The notes under the pieces are model-generated. The model saw nothing but the letters and a program-made list of their open reading frames with translations, was not told the origin of the DNA and made no database searches. Below are positions 23,548-33,125 of a stretch of DNA of 64,000 nt, one piece after another. The position numbers and the translations under genes are program-made. How positions within the stretch are numbered: position 1 is the stretch's first letter; every line of letters begins with the position of its first letter. This stretch comes from Castellaniella sp. S9 (GTDB lineage: Bacteria > Pseudomonadota > Gammaproteobacteria > Burkholderiales > Burkholderiaceae_B), in the NCBI RefSeq assembly GCF_027257175.1, contig NZ_JAPFGD010000003.1, positions 124,001 through 188,000 of the forward strand, given 5' to 3'.

Positions 23548-25056
23548 CTACAGGAACAAGCGGTACGCCGGGTTTTCGGTCTCGTTCCAGTACGGATAGC
23601 CGAGGGTGGCGAGAAATTCCCTGAAGGCCTTTTTGTCGGCCGGCGGCACCTGGATGCCCACCAGGATGCGGCCATAATCATCGCCCTGGTTCCGGTAATG
23701 GAACAGGCTGATGTTCCAATCGGGATTCATCGCGCCCAGGAAGCGCATCAGGGCGCCGGGGCGCTCGGGAAACTCGAAGCGATACAGCACCTCGTGCTTG
23801 GCCAGCCCAGAATGCCCGCCCACCATGTAGCGCAGATGGGTCTTGGCCATCTCGTTGCCGGTCAGGTCCAGCGTCGGGAAGTCCAGCTTGCGGAAATGCG
23901 CGGCAAGCTTTTCGATCTCGGCCTCGGAGCGGATTTGCAGGCCGACGTAGACATGGGCCGTCTCGGCATCCGAGATCCGATAATTGAATTCGGTGACTGC
24001 GCGCTGGCCCACGGCCTCGCACAGGCGCAGGAAGCTGCCGCGCTTTTCCGGCAGGGTGATGGCGAACAGCGCCTCGCGCGCCTCGCCCACGTCCGCGCGC
24101 TCGGCGACGAAGCGCAGGCGATCGAAATTCATGTTGGCGCCGCAGGTGATGGCCACCAGCGTCTTGCCCTTCCATTTCTGCTGGACGGCGTAGCGCTTGG
24201 CCCCGGCCACGGCCAGCGCGCCGGCGGGCTCGAGCACGCTGCGCGTGTCCTGGAACACGTCCTTGATGCCGGCGCAGATCGCATCGGTATCGACGGCCAC
24301 GTAGTCGTCGACATATTCGCGCGCCAGGCGGAAGGTCTCGAGGCCGACCTGCTTGACCGCCGTGCCGTCCGAAAACAGGCCCACGTCGGCGAGCTTGACC
24401 CGGCGGCCGGACTTGATGCTGCGGATCATGGCGTCCGAATCCTCGGTCTGCACGCCGATGATCTTGATCTCGGGACGCAGCTGCTTGATATAGGCCGCCA
24501 CGCCACTGATCAAGCCGCCGCCGCCGATGGCAACGAACACGGCATCGATCGGCCCCGGATGCTGGCGCAGGATCTCCATCCCGACCGTCCCCTGGCCGGC
24601 GATCACATCGGGATCGTCGAACGGATGCACGAAAGTCAGACCGTCGCGCGCCTGCAGTTCAGCCGCATGCTCGGCCGCGTCGGTAAAGCTGTCGCCAAAC
24701 AGCACCACCTCGCCGCCCAGTGCGCGCACGGCATCGATCTTGACCTGGGGCGTGGTCACCGGCATGACGATCACCGCCCGGCAGCCCAGGCGGCTGGCCG
24801 ACAGGGCGACGCCCTGCGCATGATTGCCCGCCGAGGCGGTAATGACACCGCGCTTGAGTTCGTCGGCCGACAGATTGGCCATCTTGTTATAGGCGCCGCG
24901 CAGCTTGAAGCTGAACACCGGCTGCGTGTCCTCGCGCTTGAGCAGCACCGTGTTGCCGATGCGCTTGGAAATTCGGGGGGCCAGGTCCAGGGAGGTTTCA
25001 TGGGCGACGTCATAGACTTTGGACGTCAGGATGCGTTTCAGGTAATCGACGGACAT
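23548..25056 (-). CDS. ilvA: Threonine ammonia-lyase (biosynthetic threonine deaminase)
   Basis: IlvA converts threonine to 2-oxobutyrate, the first step to isoleucine. The 502-residue long form has the PLP lysine in SFKLRGAYNKM, the serine loop SAGNHAQGVALSA, the glycine loop GGGGLISG, and two C-terminal ACT-like regulatory domains (LPEKRGSFLRLCE and FPERPGALMRFLG) for isoleucine/valine control. The start at 25056 is chosen because MSVDYLKRIL begins the conserved protein; the upstream ATG at 25137 adds 27 unrelated residues. Convergent with phoR, 12 bp apart. Confidence 0.95.
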   Translation of the reverse strand: MSVDYLKRILTSKVYDVAHETSLDLAPRISKRIGNTVLLKREDTQPVFSFKLRGAYNKMANLSADELKRGVITASAGNHAQGVALSASRLGCRAVIVMPVTTPQVKIDAVRALGGEVVLFGDSFTDAAEHAAELQARDGLTFVHPFDDPDVIAGQGTVGMEILRQHPGPIDAVFVAIGGGGLISGVAAYIKQLRPEIKIIGVQTEDSDAMIRSIKSGRRVKLADVGLFSDGTAVKQVGLETFRLAREYVDDYVAVDTDAICAGIKDVFQDTRSVLEPAGALAVAGAKRYAVQQKWKGKTLVAITCGANMNFDRLRFVAERADVGEAREALFAITLPEKRGSFLRLCEAVGQRAVTEFNYRISDAETAHVYVGLQIRSEAEIEKLAAHFRKLDFPTLDLTGNEMAKTHLRYMVGGHSGLAKHEVLYRFEFPERPGALMRFLGAMNPDWNISLFHYRNQGDDYGRILVGIQVPPADKKAFREFLATLGYPYWNETENPAYRLFL

Positions 25057-25161
25057 GGCATGCGCAATCGGGATAGGGAGGAAAAGAATATCATAGGGCG
25101 CATCTCGGGCCGCGCTGGTGGACGCATGGCCGTCCATCGGGCCGAAGACCCACCCTGCGGT

Positions 25162-25194
25162 TTGACAGCAGTCTGAGGAATCTTATACTTATAA
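25162..25194 (+). promoter_or_regulatory. Promoter with overlapping palindrome for the toxin-antitoxin pair
   Basis: An exact TTGACA at 25162-25167 and TATACT at 25184-25189 are 16 bp apart, the most canonical sigma-70 promoter in the window. The palindrome TTATACTTATAA (25183-25194) covers the -10 box and suits autorepression by a ribbon-helix-helix antitoxin. The AT-rich 25180-25203 stands out from the GC-rich surroundings. Confidence 0.7.
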
Positions 25195-25224
25195 ATATAT
25201 TGTGTTCTCATCAGGTGGTCGCCC

Positions 25225-25455
25225 ATGTCTCAAATGACGCTTTATCTGGACAAGGACACTCAGGCGTTGATCGAACGCGCGGCACAGGCCAGTGGTTTGT
25301 CGAAAAGCCGCTGGGTGGCCGAGGCCGTCCGGCAATACGCGGCCGAGGCTTGGCCCGTCGACTGCCTGGAACTGGCCGGACGTTTCGCAGACTTTCCGTT
25401 GCGTGAAGACGCCCCAGCCACGATTGGGCAGGATGCGCCGCGTGTGGGATTTTGA
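25225..25455 (+). CDS. vapB: Ribbon-helix-helix (CopG-like) antitoxin
   Basis: A 76-residue protein. The first 45 residues fit a ribbon-helix-helix: beta strand MTLYLDKD, helix TQALIERAAQASG, then LSKSRWVAEAVRQYA. The C-terminal tail (WPVDCLELAGRFADFPLRED) would wrap the toxin. It precedes a PIN-domain toxin by 9 nt and has its own promoter with an overlapping palindrome, so it probably represses its own operon. The symbol is by role; the exact antitoxin subclass is unresolved. Confidence 0.85.
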   Translation: MSQMTLYLDKDTQALIERAAQASGLSKSRWVAEAVRQYAAEAWPVDCLELAGRFADFPLREDAPATIGQDAPRVGF

Positions 25456-25464
25456 GCGCCTGAC

Positions 25465-25869
25465 ATGTTGATCCTCGACAGCAATACCATCAGTTATTAC
25501 TTTCGCGGCGATCCGGCGGTGGTGCCGCGATTGCAGGCGCTGCGCCCGGCCGAACTTGGCGTGCCGGCCATCGTCGAGTACGAGCTGCGCTACGGCTTGT
25601 TGCGCTTGCCGCCCGCCGCGTCGAGGCCGCGCATGGCGGCGCTTGACCAATTGCTGCAGCCCCTGCGTCGGTTCGCATTCGACAGCCAGTGCGCCGAACG
25701 GGCGGCCGAGATTCGCGCTGAACTGGAGGCGGCGGGTACGCCCATCGGCCCGCATGATGTCCTGATCGCCGCCACGGCGCTGCGGCATCAGGCCGAGCTA
25801 GTGACGCGCAATACGCGCGAGTTCGCCCGCGTGCCGGGACTGCGCTGCCGGAACTGGCATGAATCCTGA
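25465..25869 (+). CDS. vapC: VapC-type PIN-domain ribonuclease toxin
   Basis: A 134-residue PIN nuclease. Acidic residues expected in the active site are present: D5 (LDSNTISYYF), E40 (EYELRYG) and D98 (GPHDVLIAATAL), with the typical C-terminal LVTRNTREFARVPGL. It is therefore probably active and would cleave RNA when the antitoxin is lost. Its last 82 bp overlap the end of the convergent glxA-type gene. Confidence 0.9.
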   Translation: MLILDSNTISYYFRGDPAVVPRLQALRPAELGVPAIVEYELRYGLLRLPPAASRPRMAALDQLLQPLRRFAFDSQCAERAAEIRAELEAAGTPIGPHDVLIAATALRHQAELVTRNTREFARVPGLRCRNWHES

Positions 25870-26846
25870 GCAAGGTCGCGGCCCAGCCTGAACGCCCTCC
25901 GATACGCCATCGGCGAGGTCTTGAACGCCGCCCGGAAATGCTGCCTCAGCGACAGTGCCGAACCGAATCCCGCCCGCTGAGCCACGACCTCGGCGGTCGC
26001 GTCGCCGGCCTCGAGCATGTGCTGCGCATGGGCCAGCCGCTGGCTCAGCAGCCACTGCTTGAACGATGTGCCGGTCGCCTGGCGGAAGCGCCGGGTGAAG
26101 CTGCGCCGGCTCATGGCGGCGCGCTCGGCCAGTTCGTCGATGGTGAGGGTCTGCTCCAGGCGGCTGGTCGCCCATTCCAATACCGCTGAAAGACGGCTGT
26201 CGGCGGCGGACAAGGGCACCGGCCGCTCGATGAATTGCGCCTGGCCGCCCTGCCGCTGCGGTGCGACGATGAGCTGGCGCGCGACCTGGTTGGCGGCCTC
26301 GGCCCCGCACAGGCGCCGCAGCAGGTGCAGGCAGCAATCCAGGCCCGCCGCGACCCCCGCGGACGTCAACACCTCGCCGTCGTCGACATACAGGACATCG
26401 CGATCGACGTTCACGCGCGGATGGCGCCGGGCCAATATGTCGGCGTAGCCCCAGTGGGTCGTTGCGGATCGGCCATCCAGCAGGCCGGCCTGCGCCAAAG
26501 GGAAAGCGCCCAGGCACAAGCCCATGACCCGGGCGCCGCGTGCGTGGGCGCGCTGCAAGACGCCGATCACGGCGGCCGGCGCCTCGCGGCAGTCGTCATG
26601 CCAGGTGGGCACGATCACCAGGTCGGCCTCGTCCGCCGCAGACAAATCATGCTTGACCACCAGGTCGAAGCCGGCGGAGGTGCCCAGCGGCGCATCGCCG
26701 CAGGCACAGACACGCACGTCGAAAACAGGGCCCGCCGCATAGCGGGATCCGAACACGAGGCTGGGAATCGACAGGTGAAAGGGCGACATCCCGTCGAACG
26801 CGATGACGGCGATCCGGTACTGATGGGTGGGGGTGGAAAGGTCCAT
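25788..26846 (-). CDS. GlxA-family AraC-type regulator (DJ-1/PfpI + AraC HTH)
   Basis: A 352-residue regulator. The N-terminal DJ-1/PfpI-like amidotransferase domain (about 10-190) contains GARVMGLCLGAFPLAQAGLL with the nucleophile-elbow Cys. The C-terminal AraC domain (about 220-318) has LTIDELAERAAMSRRSFTRRF and GFGSALSLRQHFRAAF, ending SPMAYRRAFR. The last 32 residues, after about base 25886, match nothing expected and are mostly read antisense to vapC. It is divergent from the isochorismatase-like gene, its likeliest target. Confidence 0.88.
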   Translation of the reverse strand: MDLSTPTHQYRIAVIAFDGMSPFHLSIPSLVFGSRYAAGPVFDVRVCACGDAPLGTSAGFDLVVKHDLSAADEADLVIVPTWHDDCREAPAAVIGVLQRAHARGARVMGLCLGAFPLAQAGLLDGRSATTHWGYADILARRHPRVNVDRDVLYVDDGEVLTSAGVAAGLDCCLHLLRRLCGAEAANQVARQLIVAPQRQGGQAQFIERPVPLSAADSRLSAVLEWATSRLEQTLTIDELAERAAMSRRSFTRRFRQATGTSFKQWLLSQRLAHAQHMLEAGDATAEVVAQRAGFGSALSLRQHFRAAFKTSPMAYRRAFRLGRDLAQDSCQFRQRSPGTRANSRVLRVTSSA

Positions 26847-26980
26847 GGCCCGATATTATCCTATATATGCCTTCAGGCCAGTATCGCTCAAGGCAGGTTC
26901 GCCGGACAATGCCTGCAAACGGGCGATGCGCCCGTCCCCAAGCCGGCAAGCCGCCGGACGAACCCAACCAGGAGAACACC

Positions 26981-27613
26981 ATGTCTGAATCCCCCCGTCG
27001 CGCCCTGCTCGTGATCGACGTGCAGAATGAATATGTGACCGGCAATCTGCTCATCGAGCACCCGCCGGTCCAGAGCTCGCTGGACAACATCGGGCGCGCG
27101 ATGGATGCGGCCCGTGCGGCCGGCATTCCCGTCATCGTGGTCCAGCACGACGCGCCCGAGGATTCGCCTCTGTTCGCCAAGGGCTCGGAAGCCTGGGAGC
27201 TCCATCCCGTCGTCGCGCGGCGCACCGCCGATCATCGCATCAACAAGCACATGGCCAGCGCCTTCGCCGGCACCGACCTCGCCCAATGGCTGGCGGATCA
27301 GGCGATCGACACCCTGACGGTCGTGGGATACATGACCCACAACTGCGACGCCTCCACGATCCTCCAGGCTTCGCACGAGGGCCTGAACGTCGAGTTCCTG
27401 GCCGACGCCTCGGGCTCGCCCTCGTACGAGAACGCGGCGGGTCGCGCCAGCGCCGAAGAAATACATCGGGTGTTCAGCACGGTGTTCCACTCGGGCTTTG
27501 CCGCCGTCGCCACGACCGAAGGCTGGATCGCCGCGGTGAACGACGGCCGCGCCCTCGAACGCGACAATATCTACCTGTCGAACCAGCGCACGAAAAGAGC
27601 GCTGCCGGCCTGA
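26981..27613 (+). CDS. Isochorismatase-family cysteine hydrolase
   Basis: A 210-residue cytoplasmic hydrolase of the isochorismatase/nicotinamidase superfamily. The catalytic triad is visible: Asp in LLVIDVQNEY, Lys in RINKHMASAFAGT, Cys in GYMTHNCDASTILQA. The substrate is unknown; relatives hydrolyse isochorismate, nicotinamide, carbamoylsarcosine or small amides. GGAG lies 7 nt before the ATG at 26981; the longer start at 26867 is in the promoter region. It is divergent from a GlxA-type regulator, a pairing often seen for stress-inducible hydrolases. Confidence 0.87.
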   Translation: MSESPRRALLVIDVQNEYVTGNLLIEHPPVQSSLDNIGRAMDAARAAGIPVIVVQHDAPEDSPLFAKGSEAWELHPVVARRTADHRINKHMASAFAGTDLAQWLADQAIDTLTVVGYMTHNCDASTILQASHEGLNVEFLADASGSPSYENAAGRASAEEIHRVFSTVFHSGFAAVATTEGWIAAVNDGRALERDNIYLSNQRTKRALPA

Positions 27614-27676
27614 GCCGGGCCTGCGGAAGTTACCGTAGAATAGGGCGACACAATCACCAGGAAACGGGAACTGACC

Positions 27677-27808
27677 ATGGGTAAGAAACTTCTGGCGTCA
27701 CTGGCCCTGCTGGGCTGCCTGCTGATGGCGGGTTGCGCCAACACCGTCGCCGGCGCCGGCGAGGACATCAGCAACGTCGGCAACGCGATCACCAAGTCCA
27801 CAAAGTAA
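27677..27808 (+). CDS. Entericidin A/B family lipoprotein
   Basis: A 43-residue lipoprotein: MGKKLLASLALLGCLLMAGC with the lipobox LMAGC (Cys 20), then a short mature peptide CANTVAGAGEDISNVGNAIT. The TV.G.G.D....G.AI pattern is the entericidin signature. Family members are small envelope lipoproteins linked to stationary-phase or osmotic stress. A TAGAAT -10-like box lies at 27636-27641. A strong terminator follows after 10 bp, so the gene is monocistronic. Only one copy is present, where enterobacteria have a pair. Confidence 0.9.
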   Translation: MGKKLLASLALLGCLLMAGCANTVAGAGEDISNVGNAITKSTK

Positions 27809-27818
27809 AGCCCTCCTG

Positions 27819-27861
27819 AAAACCGCCCGGCCGCCGCATGCCCGCAGCCGGGCGGGTTTTT
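27819..27861 (+). terminator. Strong rho-independent terminator after the entericidin gene
   Basis: AAAACCGCCCGGC and GCCGGGCGGGTTTTT form a 13-bp stem with a one-base bulge, followed by a T-tract. The A-run on the left arm makes it potentially bidirectional. Confidence 0.88.
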
Positions 27862-27962
27862 CGCGTTCGCGCGGACCGTGTCCCCGGCCAGACCGCCCTT
27901 CGCGCCGTGCCCGCAAGGCGGCGCCGGACGGCGCCTTGCGCTGAGCTACACTCCCCTCCACC

Positions 27963-28493
27963 ATGGAACTCTGGCTGCAATCCTCGATCCATGCCCTGCT
28001 GGCCGCGCTTGCGCTGCCCAAATTCGGGCTTCCGGCGATCTTCATCGTCAGCCTGGTGTCGGCCACGCTGCTGCCCATGGGGTCCGAGCCCGCCGTTTTC
28101 GGCTATGTCCAGATCGCGCCGCACATGTTCTGGCCCGCCGTGCTGGTGGCCACCCTGGGCAATACGGTGGGCGGCGCGATCAGCTACACCATGGGCGCCG
28201 GGGCCGAGGTGGCCTACGAGAAATGGCGCCTAAAGCATCCCGGCAAGGCGCGTGCGAAAGCCGGCGGCCGCTGGCACACGCTGACGACGGACTGGTTCCA
28301 GCGCTTCGGCCCGCCCGCCCTGCTGCTGTCCTGGCTGCCCATCGTGGGCGACCCGCTCTGCGCGGTGGCCGGCTGGCTGCGCCTGCCTTTCTGGCCCTGC
28401 GTGATCTACATGGCGATCGGCAAGTGCCTGCGCTACATCGCGATGACGGCCGTCCTCCTGCAGGCCTGGCCGTGGATCAGCACCTGGCTTTAG
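27963..28493 (+). CDS. YqaA-like (DedA/VTT superfamily) inner-membrane protein
   Basis: A 176-residue membrane protein with about four to five hydrophobic segments. IFIVSLVSATLLPMGSEPAVFGYV and VLVATLGNTVGGAISYTMGAG are the characteristic reentrant-loop and glycine motifs of the YqaA branch of the VTT/DedA superfamily; FGPPALLLSWLPIVGDPLCAVAGWLR follows (motifs quoted in part). Family members are implicated in lipid scrambling or proton-dependent envelope homeostasis. No function is shown here. It lies between the entericidin terminator and the large oxidoreductase gene. Confidence 0.85.
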   Translation: MELWLQSSIHALLAALALPKFGLPAIFIVSLVSATLLPMGSEPAVFGYVQIAPHMFWPAVLVATLGNTVGGAISYTMGAGAEVAYEKWRLKHPGKARAKAGGRWHTLTTDWFQRFGPPALLLSWLPIVGDPLCAVAGWLRLPFWPCVIYMAIGKCLRYIAMTAVLLQAWPWISTWL

Positions 28494-28550
28494 CCTTAAA
28501 CTAGCCCATTACCCGCGCCCCGATCCGGGGCATTGACGCTGCAACCGCCC

Positions 28551-31500
28551 ATGAACGCCCCTCTCGACCCCGAGCTGCTTGTCCAGGCCCAGGCGCCCCG
28601 CCTGCGCGAAATCCCCTACAACTACACGTCTTATTCCGACCGCGAGATCGTCCTGCGCCTGCTGGGCGATGATGCCTGGACGCTGCTGTCCGAACTGCGC
28701 GGCGAGCGGCGCACGGGGCGCTCGGCGCGCATGCTGTTCGAGGTGCTGGGCGACATCTGGGTGGTACAGCGCAACCCCTACCTGCAGGACGACCTGCTGG
28801 ACGACCCCAAACGCCGCCACCAGTTGGTCGACGCCCTCGCCCACCGGCTCTCTGAAATCGACAAGCGGCGCGACGACGACCACGGCGTGCGCGACACCAA
28901 GGTGCTGCAGCTGCTGGATGCGGCCCGCGTGGCGGTCGCCCGCTTCGAAGAGCAGTTCGTCCAGACCGCCGCCCTGCGCCAGACTGCGCTGCGCAAGCTC
29001 TCGCGCATCACGGCCAAGGACAATATCCGCTTCGACGGCCTGTCGCGCGTGTCGCACGTGACCGATGCCACCGACTGGCGCGTCGAGTATCCCTTCGTCG
29101 TGCTGATGCCCGACACCGAGGACGAGATCGCCGCCCTGGTGCGCGCCTGTATCGCCCTGGGCCTGACGATCATCCCGCGCGGCGGCGGCACCGGCTACAC
29201 GGGGGGCGCCATTCCGCTGACCTGGCGGTCCGTGGTCATCAACACGGAAAAACTCGACGCGATCGGTCCGGTCGAGGCCGTGGCCCTGCCGGACGTCGAG
29301 GGCCCTGTCCACACCATCCTGACGGGCGCCGGCGTGGTCACGCGCCGCGTGGCCGAGGCCGCCGAGGCGGCCGGCCAGGTCTTTGCCGTGGACCCGACCT
29401 CGGCCGACGCCTCCTGTGTGGGCGGCAACGTGGCCATGAACGCGGGCGGCAAAAAGGCCGTGTTGTGGGGCACCGCCCTGGACAACCTCGCCTGGTGGCG
29501 CATGGTGGACCCGGAAGGCAACTGGCTGGAGGTCACGCGGCTCGCGCACAATCTGGGCAAGATCCACGAGGTGGACGAGGCCCGCTTCGAACTCAAATGG
29601 TTCGACGGCGCCAAACCGCCCGGCCGCGCGCTGCTGAGGACCGAGACCCTCGCCATCGAGGGACGCCGCTTTCGCAAGGCGGGTCTGGGCAAGGACGTGA
29701 CCGACAAGTTCCTCGCCGGCCTGCCGGGCGTGCAGAAAGAAGGCTGCGACGGCCTGATCACCGCCGCCCGCTGGATCCTGCATCGCATGCCGGCGCACAC
29801 GCGCACGGTCTGCATGGAATTCTTCGGACAGGCGCGCGACGCGGTGCCCTCGATCGTCGAGGTCAAACATTATCTCGACACCGAAGGCCGTGCGCGCGGC
29901 GCCATCCTGGCCGGCCTGGAGCACCTGGACGAGCGCTATCTGCGCGCCGTCGGCTACGCCACCAAGAGCAAGCGCGGCACGCTGCCGAAAATGGTCCTCA
30001 TCGGCGACATCGTCGGCGACGACGACGATGCCGTGGCGCTGGCCGCCAGCGAGGTCGTGCGCATCGCCAATTCCCGCCATGGCGAGGGCTTCATCGCCGT
30101 CAGCCCGGAGGCCCGCAAGAAATTCTGGCTGGACCGTGCGCGCACGGCGGCCATCGCCCGCCACACCAATGCGTTCAAGATCAACGAGGACGTGGTGATT
30201 CCCCTGGACCGCATGGGCGAATACACGGACGCGATCGAGCGCATCAACATCGAGCTGTCCACGCGCAACAAGCTGCGCCTGATCGACGCCCTAGAGGCCT
30301 ATCTGCAGGGCGAACTGCCGGTGGGCAAGACCGTGGATCACGACGACGCCGAACACACCCGCGACGAAATCCTGGCCGAACGCCGGCAAGACGCCCTGGA
30401 CACGCTGGCCGCCGTGCGCCGCCGCTGGACGTGGCTGCTGGACGGGCTGGACCAGCCCCTGGGCGGCAGCCTCGACACTCTGGCCGAACTGGGCCTCGGC
30501 GAACACCTGCCGGCGCTGCGCGAACGCCTCGGGCGCCAGCCGGCGGCGCGGGTCTTTGACGTGGTGCAGGACCATACCCTGCGCATCTCCTGGAAGACCG
30601 ACATCCGCAGCGCCATGGAGCGCCATTTCGCGGGGGCCGACTGCGCCGCGGTGCTGGCGGGCCTGCAGGCCACGCACGACCGCATCCTCAAGAGCCGCGT
30701 CTTCGTCGCCCTGCACATGCACGCGGGCGACGGCAACGTGCACACCAACATTCCGGTCAACTCGGACGACTACGAGATGCTGCGCGAGGCCAACGAGGCG
30801 GTCGCCCGCATCATGGGCATCGCCCGCGGCCTGGACGGCGTGATCTCGGGCGAGCACGGCATCGGCCTGACCAAGTACGAATTCCTCACCGAGGCGGAGC
30901 TCGCCCCCTTCCAGGACTACAAGCGGCGCGTCGATCCCGACGGGCGCTTCAATGCGGGCAAGCTCATGCCCGGCGCCGACCTCGGCCGCGCCTGGACGCC
31001 CAGCTTCAATCTGCTGGGGCACGAATCCCTCATCATGCAGCGCAGCGAGATCGGCGCCATCTCGAACGCGATCAAGGACTGCCTGCGCTGCGGCAAGTGC
31101 AAGCCGGTCTGCGCCACGCACGTGCCGCGCGCCAACCTGCTGTACTCGCCGCGCAACAAGATCCTGGCCACGTCGCTCCTGATCGAGGCCTTTCTCTACG
31201 AGGAACAGACCCGGCGCGGCGTGAGCATCCGCCACTGGGCGGAATTCGAGGACGTGGGCGACCACTGCACGCTGTGCCACAAGTGCTACAACCCCTGTCC
31301 GGTGGACATCGATTTCGGCGACGTATCGATGGAGATGCGTGCGCTGCTGCGGCGCATGGGCCAGAAATCCTTCAATCCGGGCACGGCCGCCTCGATGTTC
31401 TTCCTGAACGCCAAAGACCCGCGCGTCATCAAGGCCACCCGTGCCGCCATGATCGGCGTGGGCTACAAGGCCCAGCGTCTCGCGCACGACCTGCTGGCGC

Positions 31501-32483
31501 CGGTTGCCAGGAAACAGGTCGCCCACCCGCCGGCCACCGTGGGCAAGGCGCCGGTGCGCGAGCAGGTCATCCACTTCATCAACAAGAAAATGCCCGGCGG
31601 CCTGCCCAAGCAGACCGCACGCAAGCTCCTGGACATCGAAGACCCCGAGATCGTGCCCATCATCCGCAATCCGGCGACCACGGCACCCGACAGCGAGGCG
31701 GTGTTCTATTTCCCGGGCTGCGGGTCGGAACGCCTGTTCTCGCAGGTCGGCCTGGCGACCCAAGCCATGTTGTGGCATGTCGGCGTGCAGACGGTCCTGC
31801 CGCCCGGCTACCTGTGCTGCGGGTATCCGCAACGCGGCAACGGCCTGTCCGACAAGGCCGACAAGATGGTGACGGACAACCGGGTGCTGTTCCATCGCAT
31901 GGCGACGACGCTGAACTACCTGGACATCAAGACCGTGGTGGTCAGCTGCGGCACCTGCTATGACCAGCTCGAGAGCTACGAGTTCGACCGGATATTCCCG
32001 GGCTGCCGGCTGATCGACATCCACGAGTACCTGCTGGAAAAGGGCGTCGACATCGCCGGCGTGGAGGGCGTGCGCTATATCTACCACGACCCCTGCCACA
32101 CACCGATGAAGCAGCAGGACCCGATGAAGACGGTCAAGTCATTGCTGGGCGAAGGCAATGCCATCAAGACCGACCGCTGCTGCGGGGAATCGGGCACGCT
32201 GGCGGTCTCGCGCCCCGACATCTCGACGCAAGTCCGTTTTCGCAAACAGGAGGAACTCGCCAAGAACACGGCCGCCATCCGCGAGGACGGCTTCCAGGGC
32301 CAGGTCAAGATGGTGACCTCGTGCCCGTCCTGTCTGCAGGGCCTGGCCCGCTACGAGCAGGATACGGGCCTGGCGGCCGACTACATCGTGGTCGAAATGG
32401 CCCGCCACCTGCTGGGCGAGAACTGGATGCCGGACTACGTGAAGGCGGCCAACGCGGGGGGCATCGAGCGGGTGCTGGTGTAG
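28551..32483 (+). CDS. Giant FAD-linked / [4Fe-4S] oxidoreductase (DUF3683-type)
   Basis: A 1,310-residue fusion. An N-terminal DUF3683-like region (residues 1-150) precedes an FAD-binding PCMH domain (about 180-440: [33 protein letters not shown]). A GlcD/lactate-dehydrogenase C-terminal FAD domain follows ([29 protein letters not shown]). Next is a dicluster ferredoxin segment ([30 protein letters not shown]), then two CCG cysteine-rich modules ([31 protein letters not shown]). It therefore combines GlcD, GlcF and extra N-terminal sequence in one chain, probably oxidising a 2-hydroxyacid such as D-lactate and passing electrons to quinone. Start 28551 (MNAPLDPE) is preferred over 28533. Confidence 0.88.
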   Translation: MNAPLDPELLVQAQAPRLREIPYNYTSYSDREIVLRLLGDDAWTLLSELRGERRTGRSARMLFEVLGDIWVVQRNPYLQDDLLDDPKRRHQLVDALAHRLSEIDKRRDDDHGVRDTKVLQLLDAARVAVARFEEQFVQTAALRQTALRKLSRITAKDNIRFDGLSRVSHVTDATDWRVEYPFVVLMPDTEDEIAALVRACIALGLTIIPRGGGTGYTGGAIPLTWRSVVINTEKLDAIGPVEAVALPDVEGPVHTILTGAGVVTRRVAEAAEAAGQVFAVDPTSADASCVGGNVAMNAGGKKAVLWGTALDNLAWWRMVDPEGNWLEVTRLAHNLGKIHEVDEARFELKWFDGAKPPGRALLRTETLAIEGRRFRKAGLGKDVTDKFLAGLPGVQKEGCDGLITAARWILHRMPAHTRTVCMEFFGQARDAVPSIVEVKHYLDTEGRARGAILAGLEHLDERYLRAVGYATKSKRGTLPKMVLIGDIVGDDDDAVALAASEVVRIANSRHGEGFIAVSPEARKKFWLDRARTAAIARHTNAFKINEDVVIPLDRMGEYTDAIERINIELSTRNKLRLIDALEAYLQGELPVGKTVDHDDAEHTRDEILAERRQDALDTLAAVRRRWTWLLDGLDQPLGGSLDTLAELGLGEHLPALRERLGRQPAARVFDVVQDHTLRISWKTDIRSAMERHFAGADCAAVLAGLQATHDRILKSRVFVALHMHAGDGNVHTNIPVNSDDYEMLREANEAVARIMGIARGLDGVISGEHGIGLTKYEFLTEAELAPFQDYKRRVDPDGRFNAGKLMPGADLGRAWTPSFNLLGHESLIMQRSEIGAISNAIKDCLRCGKCKPVCATHVPRANLLYSPRNKILATSLLIEAFLYEEQTRRGVSIRHWAEFEDVGDHCTLCHKCYNPCPVDIDFGDVSMEMRALLRRMGQKSFNPGTAASMFFLNAKDPRVIKATRAAMIGVGYKAQRLAHDLLAPVARKQVAHPPATVGKAPVREQVIHFINKKMPGGLPKQTARKLLDIEDPEIVPIIRNPATTAPDSEAVFYFPGCGSERLFSQVGLATQAMLWHVGVQTVLPPGYLCCGYPQRGNGLSDKADKMVTDNRVLFHRMATTLNYLDIKTVVVSCGTCYDQLESYEFDRIFPGCRLIDIHEYLLEKGVDIAGVEGVRYIYHDPCHTPMKQQDPMKTVKSLLGEGNAIKTDRCCGESGTLAVSRPDISTQVRFRKQEELAKNTAAIREDGFQGQVKMVTSCPSCLQGLARYEQDTGLAADYIVVEMARHLLGENWMPDYVKAANAGGIERVLV

Positions 32484-32507
32484 CAGGATCGCGGTATCAG
32501 GCGGCCG

Positions 32508-33053
32508 TCACTCGGACGCGAACTCACAGACCGTGTAGACCGGCAGCCCCGAATCCCGGACGGCCTTGGAGCCGCCCAGGTCGGGCAGGTCGATGATCGC
32601 GGCCGCCTCGGCGACGTTCGCCCCCAGGCGCTGCAGCAGCCTGGAGGCCGCCATCATCGTGCCGCCGGTCGCGATCAGGTCGTCGATCAGCAGCACGCGC
32701 TGGCCCGGGCGCACCGAATCGGTGTGCATCTCGACCGCCGCATTGCCGTATTCCAGCGCGTATTGCTCGGCCACCGTGCGAAACGGCAGCTTGCCTTGCT
32801 TGCGCACCGGCACGAAACCGAGGTTGAGTTCGTAGGCCAGCACCGAGCCGACGATGAAGCCGCGCGCATCGATGCCGGCGACCAGGTCCAGGCGCTGGCG
32901 CATGTAGCGGTATACGAACAGATCGATCAGCACCCGGAAGGCGCGCGGGTCCTGCAAAACGGGCGTGATGTCGCGGAACCTCACGCCGGGCTTGGGCCAA
33001 TCCGGCACCGTGCGGATCGTGTCGCGAATGAACTGGGCCGGGTCGGTTTTCAT
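32508..33053 (-). CDS. apt: Adenine phosphoribosyltransferase
   Basis: Apt salvages adenine to AMP with PRPP. The 181-residue type I PRTase shows [42 protein letters not shown] and the PRPP motif [14 protein letters not shown]. The start [11 protein letters not shown] at 33053 gives the usual length; the ATG at 33086 would add 11 residues. It is divergent from kdsD with a 72-bp intergenic region. Confidence 0.95.
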   Translation of the reverse strand: MKTDPAQFIRDTIRTVPDWPKPGVRFRDITPVLQDPRAFRVLIDLFVYRYMRQRLDLVAGIDARGFIVGSVLAYELNLGFVPVRKQGKLPFRTVAEQYALEYGNAAVEMHTDSVRPGQRVLLIDDLIATGGTMMAASRLLQRLGANVAEAAAIIDLPDLGGSKAVRDSGLPVYTVCEFASE

Positions 33054-33125
33054 GGAGCATTCCAGAAGGGGGGTGAAAGCGGGCACAGTTTAACAAGCCT
33101 GCGCGCCTCAGCGTAAAATCCACGG

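Noticed and set aside
30291-32099. A 602-codon minus-strand ORF inside the large oxidoreductase gene
   Set aside because: Antisense to conserved Fe-S and FAD motifs; no recognisable protein features.
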